A stretch of DNA of 64,000 nucleotides from Betaproteobacteria bacterium (GCA_004297625.1 SCTY01000031.1:47856-111855); one strand, 5' to 3'; counted from the stretch's first letter, positions 19,361 to 27,359 are shown. A program made the numbers and translations. Notes: a model not told the origin generated them from the letters alone.

Positions 19361-19785
19361 GTACCTCCAACGGACGTGGACGCCGATGTCGTGGGCCGAA
19401 GGTTCGGCGCCAGCACCACGCATTTCTTCTCTTGTTCGCCGCGGCCGTCGGCGTGAGTGTGAAAACCCGCTCCCGCTCGGGAAAGGCGCGCTTGCCTCCC
19501 CTTCTCAGAGGGGCGAAGCATCAACGGTACAAACCGCCCAATCTGTGACCTCATCGCCGTAGTCGACGATGTGGTCACAGTCTGTGACCTGATGGCCGTC
19601 CATTCCCGGTCCGTAAGCCGAAACACGAAATCCGCGGGAAACCGCTCGCGATTGCGCTTGACCGCCTGGTTGAGCGCCTTCGTCGTCACGCCGTAGAGTG
19701 CGGCCAGATCGGCGTCGAACAACACCTTTTCCCCCCTGACAAGGTGGACGAGTGGCGCGATGTTCTCGGTTCTAAGAGTGCGCAT
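19357..19785 (-). pseudogene. truncated ORF6N-domain gene
   Basis: Residues ~8-70 match the start of the ORF6N (KilA-N-related, phage DNA-binding) domain: VRGEKVLFDADLAALYGV, ALNQAVKRN, RFPADFVFRLT. The family then continues with a GGRRYLPYAFTEQG-like segment; here the frame passes into RFVPLMLRPSEKGRQ and low-complexity sequence encoded by a dispersed repeat (19461-19519). The product is therefore an N-terminal remnant of a protein normally twice as long. It starts 8 bases after the DUF2130 gene. It may still make a short DNA-binding peptide. Confidence 0.7.
19461..19519. repeat. dispersed repeat copy A with C/G hairpin
   Basis: The segment reads GAAAACCCGCTC ... AAAGGCGCGCTTG ... CCCCTTCTCAGAGGGG CGAAGC. 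It resembles 27173-27228 along its length, allowing a 4-base gap, and both contain a C-run/G-run hairpin followed by CGAA. It lies where the ORF6N gene loses its family resemblance. It is probably a REP-like intergenic element. Confidence 0.5.
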
Positions 19786-19793
19786 TAAGCCCG

Positions 19794-21065
19794 TCAGACC
19801 GGCGCTTCTGTCGCACCCCGCTCAGGTTCGACAAGGTCCTCGACCTGTGGCAATGCCGCAATACTGTCCAACTGCCCCACCGCCTCCTGCCCGATCCCCT
19901 GCAAATCCCCCACCACTCCCAGCATCCCCGTCGTCATTCTCGTGAGCTGCATCTCGCGCTTCTTCCAGATCCGCGTCATTGCCGCTTTCTCGGCCTCGAG
20001 TTCCCGCCGCATTGCCTCGGCCGTTTCCAACGTGCTCTTCACCTTCTGCGCAAACTGGGGGCTGCAGATGTATTCGTAGACGAGAGCCATCTTCTCGCTC
20101 CTCCCGAGGTTCGCCTGGCGGAGCTTGTGCATTTCCAAAAGCGTCATGCGCAGCGCCTCGGCGAGCGGGCGAGCCGCATCCAGCCGCGTCACCCAGACGT
20201 CGGACTCGCGCACGAAGGGCCCACGCGCGTCTTTCGGCATGGCGGAGCTGACGAGCACGGCGATCTCGGCGCCGACGGTCTGCTGGTCGTCCTTCAGCTT
20301 CTGCACCCAGGCGGGCTGCCAGTTCTTGGTCTGCTTCGCCTCCCAGACGATCGTGCCGCAGAGCTGGCCCGAGGGCGAGCGCACGCGCTGAAGGAGGTCG
20401 GCGCCGTTCACGCCCTTCGGCACGGGCAGGACCTCGTCCATGGGGAAGGCGCTCTTCAGCAGCGCCTCGAGCCCGAGCTCGAGCGCTTCGCCCTGCGTCT
20501 GCTGCGAGCCCTGCTCGAGCTTGCGCTTGAGGTCCGCCGCTTCGCGCTGCGCCGAGTCGATCTGCGCCCGCAGGCGCGCTTCCTTCTGGCTGAATTCCTC
20601 GCCGATGGAGGAGCGCGCGGCGGCCTCGATGCGCTTTCGCTCTTCGTCGAGCTTCCGCTGGAAGTCGAGCTCCTGGCTCTGCGCCTTCTCGCGCAGCGCG
20701 AGGAGCTCGCGTCGCACCGCGAGCTCGGCATTGCGCAGGCCGGCGAGCGTGCTCTCCTTGGCGGCGAGCGCCTCCTTGGCGGCGCGGAGCTCCGTCTCGA
20801 ACTGCTCTTTCGCCGCGCCCTGGGCGGCGGCGAGCTGCTTTTTCAGCGCTTCGAGCTGCTGCGCGCTCTCGCGCTCGGCGCGGTGCTTCGCCTCGGCGGC
20901 GAGCTCGGCCTCGAGCGCCTTGCGGCGCGCGGCGAGCGCCTGCTCGAACTGGTCGGCGTAGCGCTCGATGGTGTGGCGCGAGATGCCCTCGGAAAGCGGG
21001 AAGGCGTGGCTGCACTTCGGGCAGACGACCTCTTCGGCGGCGTCCACCATGATCGTTCTTGTCAT
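19794..21065 (-). CDS. DUF2130 domain protein (coiled-coil, nuclease-like)
   Basis: A 423-residue protein starting at the ATG at 21065, which has AAGGGG 5 bases upstream; a start 5 codons earlier has no such site. The N-terminus has a CPKCSHAFPL zinc-knuckle-like motif, then a long Ala/Glu/Lys coiled coil (~40-190), then the DUF2130 domain with GVNGADLLQRV, IVWEAKQTKNW and DARGPFVRESDVWVT, ending in RIWKKREMQLTRMTTGM. The E-x-K motif in the C-terminal part recalls PD-(D/E)xK nucleases, which is inference. A second, truncated copy of the C-terminus lies at 28773-29099. The role is unknown; such genes are common in accessory regions. Confidence 0.8.
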   Translation of the reverse strand: MTRTIMVDAAEEVVCPKCSHAFPLSEGISRHTIERYADQFEQALAARRKALEAELAAEAKHRAERESAQQLEALKKQLAAAQGAAKEQFETELRAAKEALAAKESTLAGLRNAELAVRRELLALREKAQSQELDFQRKLDEERKRIEAAARSSIGEEFSQKEARLRAQIDSAQREAADLKRKLEQGSQQTQGEALELGLEALLKSAFPMDEVLPVPKGVNGADLLQRVRSPSGQLCGTIVWEAKQTKNWQPAWVQKLKDDQQTVGAEIAVLVSSAMPKDARGPFVRESDVWVTRLDAARPLAEALRMTLLEMHKLRQANLGRSEKMALVYEYICSPQFAQKVKSTLETAEAMRRELEAEKAAMTRIWKKREMQLTRMTTGMLGVVGDLQGIGQEAVGQLDSIAALPQVEDLVEPERGATEAPV

Positions 21066-21161
21066 GAATTCCCCTTGCACGAAGCTTACGACGTTTTCAG
21101 GCGGCGGGCCGCGAGCGCGGGCCGCGGGCGCGGCGAAGTTGATGCGGATTGAGTTTCCGGG

Positions 21162-21239
21162 CTAGCGCTCGAGCAGCCAGAAGATGCCCATGAGCACGAA
21201 CGGGACGAGCGGGACCAGGATGTCTGGCGCGAATTCCAC
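21162..21239 (-). CDS. 25-residue hydrophobic peptide coupled to the DUF4258 gene
   Basis: A GTG start 2 bases after the DUF4258 stop, with GGAG 7 bases upstream, encodes 25 residues with one hydrophobic run (ILVPLVPFVLMGIFWLL) ended by Glu-Arg and a TAG stop. It looks like a single-pass membrane micropeptide. The ribosome binding site and coupling favour translation; no homologue is known to me. Confidence 0.4.
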   Translation of the reverse strand: MEFAPDILVPLVPFVLMGIFWLLER

Positions 21240-21241
21240 GG

Positions 21242-21508
21242 CTAGCTCCGAGGAATGCGCCGGGTGCGGTGGCCGACGGTGAGCACCGCGCCGTCGGACG
21301 CGACGATAAGGTAGGTGCGCGCGAGGCGCGCGGCGGCGGGGTCGGCCTTGGCGAGCCGCGCGCGCATGCGCTTATCAAAGAAGACGATCTCGCAGCCGCG
21401 GCGGGCGCGCGAGCTGCGGCCGTAGTCGAGCAGCGCGTCGATCGCCGCGGGCGGGATGCCGCGCTGCTGCATGCGGGCGCGGGCGTGCTCGGTGAAGTAG
21501 GTCGCCAT
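21242..21508 (-). CDS. DUF4258 domain-containing protein
   Basis: An 88-residue protein from the ATG at 21508, which has AGGAGG 8 bases upstream; a GTG three codons earlier sits too close to that site. It shows the DUF4258 pattern: FTEHARARMQQRGI at the start, EIVFFDKR in the middle and RTYLIVASDGAVLTVGHR at the end. Members are small BrnT/RelE-like basic proteins often found near toxin-antitoxin or phage genes. No obvious antitoxin partner is present; the next ORF is the 25-residue peptide. Toxin activity is not shown by the sequence. Confidence 0.7.
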   Translation of the reverse strand: MATYFTEHARARMQQRGIPPAAIDALLDYGRSSRARRGCEIVFFDKRMRARLAKADPAAARLARTYLIVASDGAVLTVGHRTRRIPRS

Positions 21509-21653
21509 GGCCGCCACCTCCTAGAGAACCCTCTTCTGCCTATGGGAGGCCTATTGTGTGGAGGGGGGTGGCTCAGGGGGTGAACCTGGCCTCGCTGGCG
21601 AGCGCTTTCGCCAGCCCGAGATCGGCCGCTGAGCCGTCCTGCGGTCCTGGAGC

Positions 21654-21684
21654 CTGTACGTATATACAGTATTCGGGCTATGAT
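21654..21684 (+). promoter_or_regulatory. LexA (SOS) box overlapping the tcmP promoter
   Basis: CTGTACGTATATACAG at 21654-21669 is a perfect CTGT-N8-ACAG LexA operator. A -10 box TATGAT follows at 21679-21684, and the tcmP start codon is at 21700. The operator covers the expected -35 position, the usual place for LexA repression. It predicts that the two-gene operon downstream is DNA-damage inducible. Confidence 0.75.
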
Positions 21685-21699
21685 AGCCGGGGGATCGGC

Positions 21700-22587
21700 A
21701 TGGCCGTTTCACATCGCTTCGGTGGACCGTGGACTGAGCGCAAGCTCGAGGCGCTGCGCGACTATCTCGTCCAGTACCAGCTCATCTTCAAGAGGAATCC
21801 GAAGGCGAGGAAGCTGCAAACGATCTACGTCGATGCGTTTGCAGGCACCGGCGAGCGCGACGCCGGCGAGCGCACTGCGGGTCCCGGCCTGTTCGGCTAC
21901 GACGAGGAAATCCGCGGGTATCAAGAAGGCAGCGTGCGCAAGGCGCTTTCCATCGACGACAAATTCGACCGGTACATCTTCATCGAGAGCAAGCCCAAGC
22001 ACGCGGCCGCGCTGAAGAAGCTCATTGCCGGCGAATTCAGCAAGCTGTCCGACCGATGCACGATCGAGGAGGAAGACGCCAACGCCTGGCTGCAGCGGTG
22101 GTGCCGAACCCAGGACTGGCGCGGCCAGCGCGCGGTGGTGTTTCTCGATCCCTACGGCATGAATGTGGACTGGGCGACGATCGAGGCCATCGCGCGCACG
22201 AAAGCAATCGATCTCTGGGTCCTGTTTCCGTTTGCGATCGGGGCCAATCGCATGATGCCAAAGGACGCGCCGCCCGATAGCCTGTGGGCAAAGCGGCTTA
22301 CGGCGATCTTCGGAACGGAGGAATGGAAATCGCGCTTCTACGCCGAGAGCAGAAAGCGCGATCTCTTCGCCGATGACCAAGGGTCGATCGTCAAGATCGC
22401 GGGAATGGCTGAAGTCCTGGAGTTCTTCCTGGAGCGGCTGCTGTCGGTGTTCGCGAAAATCGTAGAGCGGCCGCTGATCCTGGAGAATTCGAAACACACG
22501 CCCATGTACGCGCTGTGCTTCGCCGCCGGCAATCCGGCCGGAGCGCCAACGGCGGTCAAGATCGCCTCGCATCTCACCAAGTCCTAG
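21700..22587 (+). CDS. tcmP: three-Cys-motif partner protein TcmP
   Basis: A 295-residue protein starting at ATG with GGGGGA 5 bases upstream. Characteristic parts are WTERKLEALRDYLVQYQ, IYVDAFAGTGER at ~44-55 (a methyltransferase-like DxFxGxG loop), FDRYIFIES, VVFLDPYGMNVDW and DLWVLFPFAIGANRM. TcmP proteins have a Rossmann methyltransferase-like fold and are encoded next to the three-cysteine Gp37/Gp68 protein, as here (24 bases downstream). The biochemical role is unknown. The LexA box suggests a DNA-damage or phage-response function. Confidence 0.85.
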   Translation: MAVSHRFGGPWTERKLEALRDYLVQYQLIFKRNPKARKLQTIYVDAFAGTGERDAGERTAGPGLFGYDEEIRGYQEGSVRKALSIDDKFDRYIFIESKPKHAAALKKLIAGEFSKLSDRCTIEEEDANAWLQRWCRTQDWRGQRAVVFLDPYGMNVDWATIEAIARTKAIDLWVLFPFAIGANRMMPKDAPPDSLWAKRLTAIFGTEEWKSRFYAESRKRDLFADDQGSIVKIAGMAEVLEFFLERLLSVFAKIVERPLILENSKHTPMYALCFAAGNPAGAPTAVKIASHLTKS

Positions 22588-22611
22588 TGCGCCGCTTATA
22601 CTTCCGGCCGC

Positions 22612-23334
22612 ATGCCGACGCGATCCAACATTGAATGGACCGAGATGACCTGGAACCCGGTCACCGGGTGCACCAAGATCAGCCAGGGCTGCAAGCACTG
22701 TTACGCGGAGCGCATGGCGCGCCGCCTCGAAGCCATGGGGAGCGATCGATACCGCAACGGCTTCAACGTCACCTTGCATCCGGATTTGCTCGACGTGCCG
22801 CGACGGTGGCGGCAGGCTCGCATCGTGTTCGTGAATTCGATGAGCGATCTGTTTCACGACGAGATACCTCTCGCCTACATCCAGCGCGTTTTCGCAACGA
22901 TGCGCGACTGCCCACACCATACTTTCCAGGTCCTCACCAAGCGCAGCGAACGGCTCGCGCAACTGGCGCCTCAGCTTCCGTGGCCGAGAAACGTCTGGAT
23001 GGGCGTAAGCGTGGAAGACGCTCGCGTCATCCACCGCGTCGCTGACCTTCAAACCGTGCCGGCCGCAGTGCGGTTCCTGTCGCTTGAGCCGCTGATCGGG
23101 CCGCTCGAGGCATTGCCTCTTGAAGGAATCCACTGGGTCATCGTCGGCGGGGAGTCAGGACCGAAAGCGCGTCCAGTGCGAAAAGAGTGGATCACTTCGA
23201 TATTCCGCCAGTGCCGCGCCGCTCGTGTTCCGTTCTTCTTCAAGCAATGGGGCGGTGTGCGCAAGGATCTAACGGGTCGCAGCCTCAACGGGCGGATCTA
23301 CAGCGAGATGCCGGGAGCATTGCAGCCCGCATGA
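22612..23334 (+). CDS. phage Gp37/Gp68 family (DUF5131) three-Cys protein
   Basis: A 240-residue protein. It opens with IEWTEMTWNPVTGCTKISQG; the C-x6-C-x2-C motif (GCTKISQGCKHC) near residue 20 suggests an iron-sulfur cluster in a radical-SAM-like barrel. Other family marks are FVNSMSDLFHDEIP, FQVLTKRSERL, WMGVSVED and RFLSLEPLIGP, ending in WVIVGGESG and FFKQWGG. It is the usual partner of TcmP and shares the SOS-type promoter. It is similar to photoproduct-lyase-like enzymes in general architecture; the substrate is unknown. Confidence 0.85.
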   Translation: MPTRSNIEWTEMTWNPVTGCTKISQGCKHCYAERMARRLEAMGSDRYRNGFNVTLHPDLLDVPRRWRQARIVFVNSMSDLFHDEIPLAYIQRVFATMRDCPHHTFQVLTKRSERLAQLAPQLPWPRNVWMGVSVEDARVIHRVADLQTVPAAVRFLSLEPLIGPLEALPLEGIHWVIVGGESGPKARPVRKEWITSIFRQCRAARVPFFFKQWGGVRKDLTGRSLNGRIYSEMPGALQPA

Positions 23335-23367
23335 GACGCGGGAGCAGCTCTGCATTTCCATCAGACC

Positions 23368-23385
23368 GCGGCGCAAATGCGCCGC
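23368..23385. terminator. hairpin between convergent genes
   Basis: GCGGCGCA-AA-TGCGCCGC is a perfect 8-bp stem between the Gp37/Gp68 stop and the DprA-like stop. There is no U-tract, so it could be a weak or Rho-assisted bidirectional terminator. Confidence 0.35.
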
Positions 23386-23399
23386 CCTCCAACAGCTCC

Positions 23400-24662
23400 T
23401 CACTCAAACAATCGGCGCTGAGGAAGTGCGTATTTTTTTGTCTTTCCTCCCAGCTCTACGGCACCGTCCTGAACGGCTTTCTTCAACCAGGCTTTTGCCT
23501 GTGCTGCTTCAAGGGCAAGCGACTTGGCGATGTCTTTTTGCGACAAAGGCTTGTCGCGCACGATGGCAACCAGCCGCCGCAGGAATTCGCCGTAGAGGTC
23601 GAGTTCTGCGGATTGTTCCTGAGCCGGCGGCGGCGGGTTGACCGAGGAAGGCTCGTACTTCGCCGTTTGTTGCTGGGCGGCGGTCTTGGGCGGAAAGAGC
23701 TCAGCCGCCTCTCGATCGTCCAAGCGGCCGTCGAGCCAGGCACGCAGGGGCTCGCGCGCGCGGAAGTCGTAGTCGAAAGGCCGCGCGCCTTTGCGGATCA
23801 GCTCGGCGTTGCCGGGAGCGCTGAGATCGGACCGCACGAAAAGCGGCACCCAGCCTTCGCGCAGGTTTTCGGTGGCGCCTGCCCAGGTGCCGCCCTTGTT
23901 CACGTCGGATTGCACGACGAGGGCATAGTCGGCCAGGGCGTAGATGCAGCGGTTTCGCGCCATCGCGTTGCCGGCGTTGAAACCGGCTTCGGGGTAGAAC
24001 GGGGAAAGAAGCGCAAGCTTTCCTGCCTCCAGTCCGACGCGGTTCTGGCGATTGCGGATTGCCGTAAGCAGACCATCGGCTAGCACGCCGATCGCTATCC
24101 CGCCCGCCTCGCCTGCAGCCTGCATGGCGGCGCTGTCGATGCCGCGGGCGCCGCCGGAGACGACTGCGATGCCTTCGGCACCGCAACGCGCGGCCACTTC
24201 CTGGGTGAATTCCAGAGCGGCTTCCGATGCGTTCCGCGAGCCTACGATGGCGAGGCCGCCGCGCAGCAGGAGCTGCGGATCGCCCGCGCCGTAAAGGAGT
24301 GCGGGTGCGTCGATGCCGAGCCGCTTCTTGAGGTGCTTTGGATACTCCTCGTCGCTGCGCGAGAGTATCCACAAGCCGCTGCGCAGCCATTTTTCCGTGG
24401 CGAGCGCGAGCGCGGTTCCGCGCCTGAGGAGCGAGCGCACGCGGGAAGGCTCGAGCTTGGCCTCGACCACCGCTGCAAGGTCTGCATCTTCCATGTCCAG
24501 AAGGTCGGACGGGCGCTGCCGGCGCTCGACGAGCCATTTTGCGAACCGGGCGTATTCGCCCGCCGCGAGCGGCTTTGCCGCGCCGGGGGCCATCTTGCCG
24601 AAGTAGCCGCACAGGAGCAGGACTGCCTGGGTATCGCTCAGAATTTCCTTGACGTCGCTCAT
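23400..24662 (-). CDS. DprA/Smf-like DNA-processing protein
   Basis: About 420 residues from the ATG at 24662, 4 bases after the RecQ-fusion stop. The Rossmann core is clear: LAIVGSRNAS near 140, VVSGGARGIDSAAMQAA near 170, IAIGVLADGL, LLSPFYPEAGFNAGNAMARNRCIYALAD near 220 and GTWAGATENLREGWVPLFV. This is the DprA single-strand-DNA/RecA-loader fold, with a C-terminal winged-helix-like segment (LSQKDIAKSLAL...). The true competence dprA normally sits near topA or def; this copy is coupled to a helicase-PRTase gene, so a defence or DNA-uptake surveillance role is more likely (inference). Confidence 0.8.
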   Translation of the reverse strand: MSDVKEILSDTQAVLLLCGYFGKMAPGAAKPLAAGEYARFAKWLVERRQRPSDLLDMEDADLAAVVEAKLEPSRVRSLLRRGTALALATEKWLRSGLWILSRSDEEYPKHLKKRLGIDAPALLYGAGDPQLLLRGGLAIVGSRNASEAALEFTQEVAARCGAEGIAVVSGGARGIDSAAMQAAGEAGGIAIGVLADGLLTAIRNRQNRVGLEAGKLALLSPFYPEAGFNAGNAMARNRCIYALADYALVVQSDVNKGGTWAGATENLREGWVPLFVRSDLSAPGNAELIRKGARPFDYDFRAREPLRAWLDGRLDDREAAELFPPKTAAQQQTAKYEPSSVNPPPPAQEQSAELDLYGEFLRRLVAIVRDKPLSQKDIAKSLALEAAQAKAWLKKAVQDGAVELGGKTKKYALPQRRLFE

Positions 24663-24666
24663 GTGG

Positions 24667-26778
24667 CTATTCGCCCGAGGCGCTGGCGAGCGCAAGCGGA
24701 AAAACCGCACCGCTGCCTGCCTGGCGCAGCAAGGCAGCAACGACCGACAAGGTCCAGCCTGAGTCCGTCACGTCGTCCACCAGCAGAACCGGCTCCGCAA
24801 ACCTCGCGCATTGCGCTCCCACCTCGAAAACTCCATCGAGATTGTTGCATTGATGGTAACGGTTCTCCATCTCCTTCTGCGGCTGGGTCTCGCGCACCTT
24901 GCGCACGTCAGGGCTGAACGGTAATCCAAGCGCGGCAGCCAGGCGGCGCGCAAAATCCGGAACGAGATCGGGATGGCGGAGCGATGGAATGCAGGTCACC
25001 CAGCGCACCGCGCGGGCCTCCAACCACCTCTCGCGGATCATTTCCGCGGCGCCCTCCACGAGCTCCTGGGCGAACGCGCCGCGCGCTTTGCCAGCGCCGA
25101 CCAATTCGCCCCAACCGGCTTCCCGCCAGCGGGCAAGCACGCGTCCGGGCGAAGCAAGCAGCTCTTCCGGGATGCGGGTGCCTCGCCAGCCATGGCCCGG
25201 GAAGGCGCCCGCAGGCCACTGCCTCTTCGGCTCGAGCACGATTTCGCTTCGCCGCAGAAAGCGCTGCGCGGCCTGCAATGTCTGCGGACGCACTTCCTCG
25301 GGGATGAGCGGCCTGCGGCGACACACCGCGCACTTGCCGCAATCCTCTTCCATTTCATCGTCGAGCGCATTGGCGAGAAAGCGCATGAGGCACGTGCCGC
25401 CGCCGACATACGCCTGCATCTGGCCCCACTCCTCTTCGCGCTGGCGCGTGAGGTGCTCGATTCGCGCGCGATCCATCTGCCAGGCGTTCGGCGTTCGGTA
25501 CCAGCGGCTACGTTCCCGCACCACAGGTGCCGAATCCTCGACCGAGAGGATCTTCAGTACCTTTTCGATCTGGCCGTAGCGCAGATTGACGGCCTGCTCG
25601 ATGCCGCGGATGTCGAGCCCGTTCTCGGCTGCCTCGAGCGCTTGCAGAATGCTCTGGACCTGTTCCTGCGGCGGGAAAGCGGTGTCGCGAAAGAACGCGT
25701 TGATGTCGTCGTCTTCTTCACCGGCCATGAGAATGCCGAAGGCCTCGGGAATCGCGCGGCCCGCTCTGCCGACCTGTTGGTAGTAGTGCACCACGGATCC
25801 CGGAGTCTGGAAGTGCACGACAAAGCCGAGGTCGGGCTTGTCGAAGCCCATCCCCAGCGCGGTGGTGGCTACCAGGCACTTCAGCCGATTGGCGAGGAGC
25901 TGCCGCTCCAACTCTTCCCGATAAGCATTTGTATTGCCGCCCGGGCGATCGACCGCGCCGCTGTAATACGCACGCGCGGCGATTCCCTGCGCGGTCAGCC
26001 AGTCCGCGACGCGCTGGGCGTCGCGCACAGTGAGCGTGTACACAATGCCGCTGCCGGGCAGGCCCGGCACATGATCGGCGAGCCAAGCCAATCGCATGGC
26101 CGCGTTCGGCATGCGAATCGTCTGAAGGGAGAGGCTTTCGCGCGTCAGCGGCCCGCTCAACGTCTGGATGTTGGGGCCGAGCTGGACTTCGACATCCGCA
26201 ACCACCCGACTATTTGCCGTTGCCGTGGTACCAAGGACGGGCACGTTGCGCGGCAACTGGCGCAGCACACGCACGATGCGCCGGTAGTCCGGCCGGAAGT
26301 CGTGTCCCCAGTCGGAGATGCAATGCGCCTCGTCCACGACGAGCAGGCCAATGCGCTCGGCGATTGGAAGCAGCACGTTCTCGACGAAGTCGTCGTTGGC
26401 AAGGCGTTCGGGCGAAATCAAAAGCAGGTCGACTTGGTCGGCGAGAAGAGCGTTCTTCACCCTTTCCCATTGAGCGGTATTCGCGGAGTTGATCGTTTCC
26501 GGGCGAAGCCCAAGCCGCTGCGCCGCTTCGATCTGGTTGCGCATCAAGGCGAGAAGCGGCGAGACGATCAAGGTGGGTCCCGCGTTCTCGTCGCGCAGGA
26601 TCTTCGCCGCAAGGAAGTAGACCATGCTCTTTCCCCAGCCGGTGCGCTGCACGACAAGGGCGCGCGAGCGCTGATTGACGAGCCGCTCGATGGCCTCCCA
26701 CTGCCCGGGCCGGAACGCGAGTCGCGGCTGACCGGTGGCTTGGCGAAGGAGGGTCTCGGCGTGCGCTCGGGTAGTCAA
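24667..26778 (-). CDS. RecQ helicase fused to a ComF-like phosphoribosyltransferase
   Basis: A 703-residue protein. The RecQ core has FRPGQWEAIERL, RTGWGKS at 45-51, SPLLALMRNQ, VVDEAHCISDWGHDFRPDYRR, LGTTATAN, ATTALGMGFDKPDLGFVVHF and YYQQVGRAGR. A RecQ-type zinc site follows (CLMRFL ... CGKCAVC). From ~540 the chain becomes a phosphoribosyltransferase with a PRPP loop VLLVDDVTDSGWTL near the C-terminus, as in ComF. The start appears to be TTG, since a stop lies three codons upstream in frame. It is coupled to the DprA-like gene. This helicase, PRTase and DprA set is not a housekeeping arrangement. Confidence 0.85.
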   Translation of the reverse strand: MTTRAHAETLLRQATGQPRLAFRPGQWEAIERLVNQRSRALVVQRTGWGKSMVYFLAAKILRDENAGPTLIVSPLLALMRNQIEAAQRLGLRPETINSANTAQWERVKNALLADQVDLLLISPERLANDDFVENVLLPIAERIGLLVVDEAHCISDWGHDFRPDYRRIVRVLRQLPRNVPVLGTTATANSRVVADVEVQLGPNIQTLSGPLTRESLSLQTIRMPNAAMRLAWLADHVPGLPGSGIVYTLTVRDAQRVADWLTAQGIAARAYYSGAVDRPGGNTNAYREELERQLLANRLKCLVATTALGMGFDKPDLGFVVHFQTPGSVVHYYQQVGRAGRAIPEAFGILMAGEEDDDINAFFRDTAFPPQEQVQSILQALEAAENGLDIRGIEQAVNLRYGQIEKVLKILSVEDSAPVVRERSRWYRTPNAWQMDRARIEHLTRQREEEWGQMQAYVGGGTCLMRFLANALDDEMEEDCGKCAVCRRRPLIPEEVRPQTLQAAQRFLRRSEIVLEPKRQWPAGAFPGHGWRGTRIPEELLASPGRVLARWREAGWGELVGAGKARGAFAQELVEGAAEMIRERWLEARAVRWVTCIPSLRHPDLVPDFARRLAAALGLPFSPDVRKVRETQPQKEMENRYHQCNNLDGVFEVGAQCARFAEPVLLVDDVTDSGWTLSVVAALLRQAGSGAVFPLALASASGE

Positions 26779-26813
26779 GCCGTTTCACTGCTCTTGCGTA
26801 GAGTGCAACGCCG

Positions 26814-26843
26814 TCTATACGGCAATCCGCGTCTGCATTTCAA
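26814..26843 (-). promoter_or_regulatory. candidate promoter for recQ-PRTase/dprA operon
   Basis: Minus-strand TTGAAA (26843-26838) and TATAGA (26819-26814) are 18 bases apart, about 35 bases before the TTG start of the helicase fusion. Good consensus match on both boxes. Confidence 0.45.
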
Positions 26844-27161
26844 CTATCTTCTCCTGCTGTGGTGCTCGGCGAGCTCGAGGCCGGCCTGGAGAAGCGGCGT
26901 GACGTCGGCGGGCATCATCCCTTCGCGGTGCACGAGGCGCCATTCGCAGCGCGTGGTGCCCACGGCGAGGCCGTTGGCGCAGACGAAGCGGTACCAGCCA
27001 AGGAGCATGCGCATCGGCGTGGTGCCGTCGACCGAGTTGAGGCAGACGAGGCGCAGCGCGAGGGGATGGCCGTCGCCCGGGTCGTAGTCGAACCCGCGCG
27101 GCAGGCGCACCTGCAGCGCCATGCGCGCGCCGTAGGTGCTGAGCTGCGCCTCGGGCCGCAT
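26844..27161 (-). pseudogene. DUF932 gene remnant
   Basis: About 105 residues. The core reads LRLVCLNSVDGTT followed by LGWYRFVCANGLAVG, the signature of DUF932 (phage/plasmid-like) proteins, whose members are about 250-400 residues. Only the central part is present. Upstream in frame the sequence passes straight into the dispersed repeat at 27173-27228, so the N-terminal half has been lost; the C-terminus also stops early. It is probably non-functional. Confidence 0.65.
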
Positions 27162-27172
27162 GTCGCGCCGAT

Positions 27173-27228
27173 GAAACCCCCGCTCGCGAAAAGCACGCTC
27201 GTTTCCCCCCTTAACAGGGGGGCGAACC
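27173..27228. repeat. dispersed repeat copy B with C/G hairpin
   Basis: GAAACCCCCGCTC ... AAAAGCACGCTCG ... CCCCCCTTAACAGGGGGG CGAACC. It resembles copy A at 19461-19519 and likewise borders a truncated gene (DUF932 remnant). Confidence 0.5.
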
Positions 27229-27359
27229 TTGAGACGACCGCGACCGGGACCGCCGGCAGGCCGCGTGCCGGCGCACGCGGGGCCGCGGGGAGGGCCGGCT
27301 GGAACATCGGCTCAGTATGAGAAGGGCGCAGGCTCAGGGGGTGAGCCCTTGGTAACGGT

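Noticed and set aside
19170..19370. 66-codon ORF upstream of dpdE
   Set aside because: It overlaps the dpdE start and promoter region, has no ribosome binding site and no recognisable sequence.
24973..27087. 704-codon plus-strand open frame opposite the helicase-PRTase gene
   Set aside because: It is an antisense shadow of a gene with clear motifs; the translation has no domain and reflects high third-position G+C.
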